Assembly: GCA_904063045.1 (NCBI GenBank)
Contig: CAJFCJ010000111.1
Location: 11,554-47,867 of the forward strand
Origin: Dimorphilus gyrociliatus
Taxonomy: Eukaryota; Annelida; Polychaeta; Dinophilidae
DNA: 36,314 nt
Reading direction: 5' to 3'
Under the pieces are notes generated by a model. The model did not search any database. It was not told the origin of the DNA and saw only the letters and a program-made list of their open reading frames with translations. Positions 29,503 to 36,314 of this stretch are shown piece by piece (positions within the stretch are counted from its first letter, which is position 1; each line of letters opens with the position of its first letter). The position numbers were made by a program, and so were the translations under genes.

Positions 29503-30648
29503 TTAAAATATGGTAATTTCACAAATCTTCATTGTTTGAAATTGATCATAGCCAACAATATAAACTGCTTGACAAACAGAATTACAAAGACAACTGTAAT
29601 TACAAAATGTACTGTTCTGAGCAGTTAGTGAACAACTGACAAAGTTGCCATTAAATTCAGCAGTTACTTGATAATCAATTGGTGTGTAAACATGAATTCC
29701 TTTATTTTCAAAAGTTTGTTTATCATTAATACAAAACAGTTGTTGGCCAAAGATTTCAACTTTAAAGTTACTCTCAACTTTATTTGATGTTGGCCATGGA
29801 AATCTAACTTTGAATAATTGTTTTTTAAAAATATGACAAGTGTCTTGTTGCTTATCAAATAGAATATGATTATATTGAAATGTTATTAATCCAGTTGAGT
29901 CATCTTTTATCATATTACCAACAAAACACACAGTTTTTTCATAATCATCTTTCATATCTTGTAACGTTTGTGAAGTCTGTTTTGTTTTTAGTTATTTATA
30001 CTTTTTTTACTAATGTTTAGTCTATTTTTTCACTTACCTTTAGTCTTATGTTATTTTGTCTGTATACTAGAGTTTTCCCATCAGCTATTGCTGTTGCAAT
30101 AGCTGTTTCTTTCTCGTGAAATTCATAAGTATTTTGATGTCCTCCATTTAATCCACCAATGAAACATGTTAGCCTATTATCTCTTAAACGTATATGTAGA
30201 AATACTTGACTATTGCTCTCAGGCAACATGCATTTGTGTTTTAAAAAACAGCTGTTGTTCACAGAAATTGTAGTTGCTATACAACTAGGTTCTGTTGAAC
30301 ACGAATCTGTACAATGTGTTGGTGACTGATGGCTTACATTTAAAATGTCATTTGATGCACAATCATGAGCTTCTATGAGCATAAAACCAGATCTTTGAAA
30401 ACGATTGAGGAAGCATCCATATCCAGAATCATAACAATGAAACCCAGAATTACAATTTGATACCATAATTGATGAATCTCGAAAAAACAGATTGTTTATT
30501 TTTTCAATGTTTTAATTTATTAAATGATTGACTTTTTACCTCCAATTCTAATACGAGAATTTTCTGGAATATCACAAGGATTATCATAGAAACAAAATGA
30601 TAGTTGTTGTAATAAACTTGTTAAAGTTATTATAATTAGATTATTCAT
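29503..30648 (-). CDS. Secreted PAN/Apple-domain protein with F5/8C-like C-terminus
   Basis: The three exons are complement(30540-30648, 30038-30477, 29503-29976). They join in frame to 340 residues; introns are 62 bp (phase 1) and 61 bp (phase 0). A signal peptide covers about 1-20. After a cysteine-rich lead (about 20-65), residues about 70-118 form a PAN/Apple-like domain with the spaced cysteines HDC, HCTDSC, PSC, SCFL and HKC. The rest is beta-rich and closes with MKICEITIF, the typical last strand of a fucolectin/F5-8C-like domain. PAN domains bind proteins or sugars, so a secreted recognition role is inferred. It sits 235 bp beyond the last stop of the retrotransposon, on the opposite strand. 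The second acceptor could be argued, but only CAG ending at 29977 keeps phase 0. Confidence 0.78.
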
Positions 30649-32201
30649 TATCAGTAACAAGAAAATATACACTAATATTTGCAAAAATATAAGAAAGATT
30701 TCAAAAGTTTTACCAATTTATTATAAAAAATATAATTGATTTTCTTTTTCAATGATTTATTCATAACTTGACATTTAATTGAATTTGAATGAGTTTCTAT
30801 TCTTATTAATAATAAATTATTATTGCTTTTTCTTTTTGAAAATATTAATAATTCATAAAAAAATTGACAGTTGTTGAAAAATTAGACTATTAGTTAAAAA
30901 ATATTAATTATTTCTTTTTTTCACTAATCTTAATTCATTCCTGGAAATCCTAAAAAAAGATAATCATTTTTATTGAGTTTCTGTATCACATGACTGACAG
31001 CATTTTTGATATTTTAATAATTCTATTTATAAAAATATACAATAGGGATTGCTTTTGTAAATATGTAAATTGTCTTTTAAAATTTTTCATAGGCCTATAA
31101 GATTTTTAAATGAAATGTTTTTTAATTATACCATTGAAATTAATAATCTGAATGATTTTTGACTTATTATTTCTTAATGCTGCTATAAATGATTTCCTAT
31201 TCAAAATGATAATTTTTTATTATTTGTCAAAAGATTTGAATTAGAAGATTTCTTTTTTAATGAGAATCTTTAAATTATATTTTTAAACTTTATAATTGAT
31301 CTTTTTGACAGAAAAGATTATAAAACATAGTGCATAGTTGAATGTTAATTTCCTTTTCTTCTTTTTTACAATCACCAAAATAATGACTTATTTACAAAGA
31401 AAGATTGTACTGTTCTTTCTATTAACTAATAGACTGGAATATATTAATTCAAACAATAGTATTGACTTATGTGAACAGCTTTCTAAAAAGTGTCTAAAAG
31501 AAATTAAAGTGCATAGTTGCATTCTGTTTTTTTTTACATTTATCTATGAAAAATAGAATCTTTATCTACAAATGAAACACCTGCTCAAATGTCTGTCAAA
31601 AAAATCATTAACAAACCACTTTAAAGCCTTATTAGAGCCACAATTTGATTGGTTATATACTGATATCAATCTATGGAAACGCAAAGCCTTCTAAAGATCA
31701 GTCTGTAGCAGTCTACCAAGGGATTATTCTCATACTGAACTGAATGGGAATGGGAAAACTCACGTCTGAGGAAAGTCATTCCCTTCTTCACAAAAGGAAC
31801 TATCATTTTTAAAAGAAATAGTAAACAAGAAATATAATATATTTGATGTAAAATGAACAATTTTTTTAGTTATATTAGCAAAATAGAACTTATTTATTTG
31901 GGGAAACTGGTAAATATTAAGCTTTGTATTAGTAGGTGTAATTGGTGACAAAGAAAGAAGTTCCTCACTTCCTGTTTACATCATTTGAAAGTGCATAGGT
32001 AAAAATTAATTTTTTTTGTATTTCTTGCAAAATTGGTCAGACTTTGAAAGACAAAATATTTGTGAGTATAGGGTTAATGTTTAAAAATATTGATTTATTT
32101 CAGGGTTAGCATGTTCTCCCCGTTTTTATCTTACAGCTAAAAAAAATTACAAAATATGGTTATTGATAAATTTTAATTAATGTCTTAAGTATGTCTATTT
32201 A
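30649..32201. other. AT-rich intergenic, no gene seen
   Basis: Very AT-rich sequence. Short frames at 31338-31556 (+) and 31666-31951 (-) have no recognisable motifs and no splice partners. Confidence 0.5.
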
Positions 32202-32296
32202 GCTTCAAATTCCCCATTATTGTCAATGCATGTTTGCCACCTGGCGGGAAGCATATCAATTCCTTTGGCAAAGTATTCAGGTGGCTGGATGAGGCA
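32202..32296 (-). mobile_element. Mariner transposase C-terminal fragment
   Basis: About 31 codons on the minus strand read EYFAKGIDMLPARWQTCI and then DNNGEFE. This matches the highly conserved last segment of mariner transposases (a GIxxLPxRWxxCIxxxGxYF pattern). A stop lies immediately upstream in the same frame and a frameshift is likely there. It is a dead remnant. Confidence 0.75.
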
Positions 32297-33365
32297 GCAT
32301 TACCTTTCCAGTTGTTTCAAGACATTGGCTTGTTTGTGGGTTTGAGTATACAATTCCTATATAGTTACACATATAATAGGTTGGAATGATAAATAATGTA
32401 ATGTGATGATTTTACCTAAACCCTAGGCCAGTAAATTATAATAATAAAAGTTCACAACATCAATAAAAATGAAAAGAAAAACAGCTACAATTTCCACTTC
32501 TTTAGTTCGTAACAAAAACAGAAACTGTTCTGCAAAGGAACGAATTTCAGAATTGGAAAAGTGAAACAATCATTCACCATTGAAAAATGCAGAAGAGCAC
32601 ATTTTTATTCATCTTATTTGTGTTTCCCATTACCATTAGCTTCATTAAAAAATTTTGGGAAGTAAATGAATTTGGATTCATTAATAAATCGTTTAATTTC
32701 AAGAATTAAATTATTGTTATCTTTGATTTCTTCTAATTCTATGTTTCTGGACCAAACAACAACTGAATGTATAATTTTTGGGCTTTTGAGTAAAATTCTA
32801 TAGAATCAAGTGTCATCAGGAGTCTATTTCCTATTAAAGTATTTCTATAGTTGCACCATGCTAATTCCTATGCATTAGAAGTCTTTCTAATGTAACCTTA
32901 TATCTAAAGTCTAAATATTGATATATCATTATATCTAGTTACAGAAATGTTAAGTTTTTTGTTCTATTTTTACTTTAATTATGATTCTTTAACATTTTTT
33001 TTTATTGTCAGGACGACATTTTGTGTTAAATAAAAAAGAAAATTTTATTAATTATGTGTGTAATTTTCATAAAAATTCATCATTTTTAATCAATATGGAT
33101 ACTAAACACCTATTGAGTACTTTGAAATATTTAAAAAAATTAATAGTTACTTATCTACTTATCAAGAAAATATTATTTTTTTGAGCTGTAACAGTGACTT
33201 ACCACCGGTACTGTATACATCAATTTCACACAATTGTATTGTGTTCTCTCACCTACCTTGAATAAAAATTAGAAATTTTTCTTGAATGAAATTCACATTC
33301 AAAATTAGGTTGATCAATTTCATTGTACATTCTAATGTTACCAGAGTCCAGTGGCTTGAGATAAA
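32297..33365. other. Intergenic, no gene seen
   Basis: AT-rich sequence. A 34-bp motif at 33182-33215, containing ACCGGT, recurs at 35571-35604 with about four mismatches (see findings). Confidence 0.45.
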
Positions 33366-33567
33366 ACACTGTACAACTTTGGTTATATTTTATGCAACTT
33401 ATACATGTACATCTTAAAAACCTACACAAGAAAATGCTACTAACATTGGCCAAACACAGGTCTGATTAATCAGCTTGAAGGCTCATCATTAATTACCAGG
33501 TAAGGTTTGGTATAGTTATAATCAATTAACCCTGCTAAATCTTGAACCTTGTGGTATCCTATTACTA
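33366..33567 (+). repeat. Partial LTR copy, 5' part
   Basis: This matches about 23092-23345 of the 5' LTR at roughly 88-90%, with two larger gaps. It contains shared stretches such as GCTTGAAGGCTCATC. The copy stops abruptly at about 33567. Confidence 0.8.
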
Positions 33568-35082
33568 AAGAAGTCTTTCAATGGTAGCAGGTGAAGCTGT
33601 ACCTGGGTGAAACCGTACCCATAAAATTAATAGATTTTTTTAATTTTATTTTTTAGAATTATAATAATGGAACCTACAAAAATAAAGACAATATTGAAAT
33701 ATAAAATGACAGCCATTTTATAAATGAAGAAACTGAAGTTAACTTTCACTTTGGAAAGAATTTACTTTGAAAGTTAAGCTATTTTTGATAATTATATTTG
33801 GGCAAAGATTATCATTTTAGATTTAACAGAGATAATTTCATGTGCATTGTAATCTAGATTAATGTTATATTCATATTTTGACTACATGTTTTTTAATTTT
33901 GTGAAAAAATCCAATTTATTTGAAAAATATATTTCAGCCATTCTGAATAATTGTAAGTATACCTTTCCAATACTGATTTAAAATCAAGATATTATTCTTC
34001 TTTTACAGATGTGTTCAATAATATTAACTATTATTTATTTACTAATTATAGGTAATATTTTCAGTCTGGTATAAGGAATTATTCATAAAACATGACAGTA
34101 AAATGTAAGAATTGTAAGCTTTTTGTATATGAAAGACAGAAGAAAAAGTCTTGAGTGCTTAACAATGAAATTATTCATCAGAAATGTGTCATAAGTATGA
34201 TTCTATATTCAATATGGCTTTTATAAATATTCAGCTATTTCAATCAGATTTTAAGGTGTCAGTTTGTCTGGATTGTGAAAATAGCAGATTCCTTCTTCAT
34301 ATGAAGGAGATCAAGTTGTAGAAACTGGTGATGTGTATGAAAAATTACAAAATTCAACTAATCGTCAAAATGAAGATGGAGAAAGTCACCAAGTTTCAAA
34401 TGAGTCAGAGTTTTGTGATGATAGCAATTTTGAAAACTGTCAGATGAATGGAAATGAAATGGAAGAGAATTTAAATGAGGATGTGATTATAGGTGGAAAT
34501 GAAGGTATGGTGGATGAAAATGTGAATGACAATGGAATATGGAACAATGGCAATATTGAACACTTGCAAGAAATTATGCATGACAACTTTCAAATAATTA
34601 AAGGTAGAAGTCAAATGGGAAAAGATATTCTAATCAATGACGGATTTTCATTCAATATATCGCTCGTTTTGTTCGCATTTGCTACAATTTCCATACCGAT
34701 TATTACTCATTCTAGAGACAAAGTGACAGATATCTTGATATAAAGTCAAAGACAAAATTTGCAATGCAATGCCCATTTTTGGCATCTTTTACTAATTCTA
34801 CACAATATTATTTTTGCAGTATTCCAATTTTTCGGTCAACAAGAGATCCATGAAGCTTTTTCATCTCTTCCTTTCTCTTTCTGTTGAATTATTCTAAACT
34901 TTTCAAAAATGTGTCATAATGAGAAAATAAGTGAAAATTTTTCAAACATAAAAATTGTACTCTTGGACGGTAATATATTGACTGAGCATATGTGATGCAT
35001 TGGCAAATTTCTCAAATAGTCTACTTTATCTCAGTCTGGAAGGCTGTAAGATAACTAGTGATGATATTTTGTTGTTGAACAG
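33568..35082. other. Repeat-rich intergenic region with one weak open frame
   Basis: It begins with a copy of the GTACCTGGGTGAAACC motif (33588-33621). An open frame at 34333-34743 (+) can be extended upstream to an acceptor-like GCAG at about 34287. Its product is Asn/Glu/Asp-rich and ends with a hydrophobic segment; I recognise no family. A CxxC-containing frame near 34094-34153 may belong to the same decayed gene or transposon. Confidence 0.35.
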
Positions 35083-35170
35083 GTGTCAGCTAACAGCCCA
35101 GACCTCAATATTATTGAGCCAATATGAAGAATATGCATAAAAGAGTACTGTATATGTGGATTTATAACAT
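35083..35170 (+). mobile_element. Tc1-like transposase C-terminal fragment
   Basis: The frame reads VSANSPDLNIIEPI, then a stop, then RICIKE. This matches the conserved QSPDLNPIExxW region of Tc1-type transposases around the last catalytic residue. The Trp position is now a stop codon. It abuts the LTR fragment that follows. Confidence 0.65.
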
Positions 35171-35185
35171 TCAACCAGATTACAA

Positions 35186-35540
35186 TGCAATTAACCTTCC
35201 TAAAGGTTAAACTTTTTGACATACTGTTACTAAACATAAACATGAACTAAACACTTTAACAACTGCAAAGTAATAATTGGATGTTAGAAAGAAATCTCAT
35301 GATGTATAAGTCTTCACTGTTTCACTCCAATCATCCAATCACCTGGGAAGATTATCTGGGAACAACCTGAGGTGGAACAAGCCTTCCACTCTTCAATGTT
35401 GGAGGCTAGTTTGGTAAATTGGTAACATGCTATTCAACTCTCATATTGTTGCTTGCTTAAGTATTTTATTTTGGAATAAACCACTTAAATTTAAACACTT
35501 TGTTGAAAGTTTCAAGTAGAAATAGTAGTCTGGTAACTAA
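35186..35540 (+). repeat. Partial LTR copy, 3' part, old
   Basis: This matches about 23300-23690 of the 5' LTR at about 80%, including CAACTCTCATATTGTTGCTT and the AATAAA region. It carries more changes than the other copies, so it is older. Confidence 0.8.
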
Positions 35541-36047
35541 GAGAAAAGATCAAAAAAATATATATTTTTTGAGATGTAACAATGACTAACGACCGGTACT
35601 GTAGTACTACACAATGTGAAGGTAACCTTAACTAAAAGTTGACTGAACAGCAATTTTTATTTTTCATAAATTAAATTTTCTTCTCTTATCAAGTAGAGAC
35701 TGTCAGTCATTTTGTTTATGGGTTTCTCATATACAGATATTAATTCAGCCTTCCTCACACCATTTGATTTGTTGTGTAACACATTTGGAAAAAAACAAAA
35801 AAACACTAATAACTGCACATAACCTTAAACCTGAAAGAAATATTTCCTTTTTCAAAGGGAGTGCAAAAATATTCAAACCCTTATTCCGTCAGTTGAAAAT
35901 TTGTTCTTTCAGAGTTGGATAAAACTCATGATTTGATATAATATTTCACAGATTTCATAAAATTCTTCAAATAAAACAATCTGTTTTGAATACATTCAAT
36001 ATTCTTCCCAATAGATGGAGCTGTTGGAGTTTTTAATTTTGTATCCC
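35541..36047. other. Intergenic, no gene seen
   Basis: Apart from the second copy of the ACCGGT-containing motif (35571-35604), nothing is recognised. Confidence 0.45.
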
Positions 36048-36314
36048 AAGTGATGATTGTCAGAGGCAAACCTCAAAGTATATAAATCCTCACTACTCTT
36101 ATTCTGCATGTAGCTTCCATCTGAACCCAAGGACCTGGGAAGATAACCTGGAAACCATCCATCTACTCCTCAACATTGGAAGACAGTTTGGTAATTTAGC
36201 AACCTGCTATTACAAACTATCTACTCTGCTATCGAACTCTCATATTGTTACTTGCTTAAGTATTATTATTACGAATAAACCATTTTTATTTAAACATTTG
36301 TTTAAAGGTTCGAG
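36048..36314 (+). repeat. Partial LTR copy, 3' part, reaching the window end
   Basis: This matches 23371-23647 of the 5' LTR at about 91% with two small gaps. It keeps the TATATAAA box (36079-36086) and AATAAA. It lacks the first part of the LTR and runs off the window, so an internal region could follow. Confidence 0.85.

Noticed and set aside
1-36314. CRISPR arrays, bacterial operons, rRNA or viral genome
   Set aside because: No regularly spaced repeats, no ribosome-binding pattern and no rRNA-like blocks; splice sites and domains are animal-type.

Overview
The window looks like nuclear DNA of an invertebrate animal. It is strongly AT-rich. Its genes have very short introns (all that I can place are 56-78 bp) and encode animal extracellular modules: chitin-binding type 2, thrombospondin type 1, C1q-like, PAN/Apple, F5/8C-fucolectin-like and farnesoic-acid-O-methyltransferase-like (FAMeT) domains. 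A TRIM-type RING protein, a rhodopsin-family GPCR remnant, a Ty3/gypsy retrotransposon and Tc1/mariner debris are also present. The phylum cannot be fixed from this sequence alone.

Layout. Positions 1-2.7 kb and 14.6-17.4 kb hold two copies of one five-exon gene for a 620-residue secreted protein. They are arranged head to head as a large inverted duplication. The outer 1.83 kb of the two arms (3-1835 and 15538-17372) are nearly identical, while the inner parts, which include the signal peptide and first module, have diverged to about 78% protein identity. Between the arms lie a degraded Tc1-like element (3.7-4.7 kb), a two-exon gene for two chitin-binding domains, one TSP1 and three C1q-like domains (4.9-6.9 kb, +), an eight-exon fucolectin-like gene (8.9-11.0 kb, -), a GPCR broken into two oppositely oriented pieces (12.9-13.7 kb) and a 527-bp foldback element (13.7-14.2 kb).

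To the right are an intronless secreted protein with a CASPR-like/fibrinogen-like N-terminus and an F5/8C-like end (18.3-19.3 kb, -), a stray fragment of the last exon of the inverted-repeat gene (20.4 kb), and an intronless TRIM-like RING/coiled-coil/LRR protein (20.6-22.6 kb, -).

Positions 23.1-29.3 kb are a Ty3/gypsy element. It has a 5' LTR, a gag-protease-RT-RNase H reading frame, one in-frame TGA, then integrase in the same frame. Downstream of integrase there is unexpectedly a second retropepsin-like fold with an altered active-site triplet, followed by an acidic tail. No 3' LTR adjoins it. Instead a three-exon PAN-domain secreted gene lies directly downstream on the minus strand (29.5-30.6 kb). 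The last 5.5 kb is a repeat graveyard with a mariner fragment, a Tc1 fragment and three partial LTR copies.

Taken together, the host genes form a loose cluster of small secreted, lectin-like, adhesion or immune-like proteins in mixed orientations, with a TRIM-like gene at one end. No operon or common regulation can be shown. The cluster has been reshaped by duplication, local sequence homogenisation, inversion and transposons.
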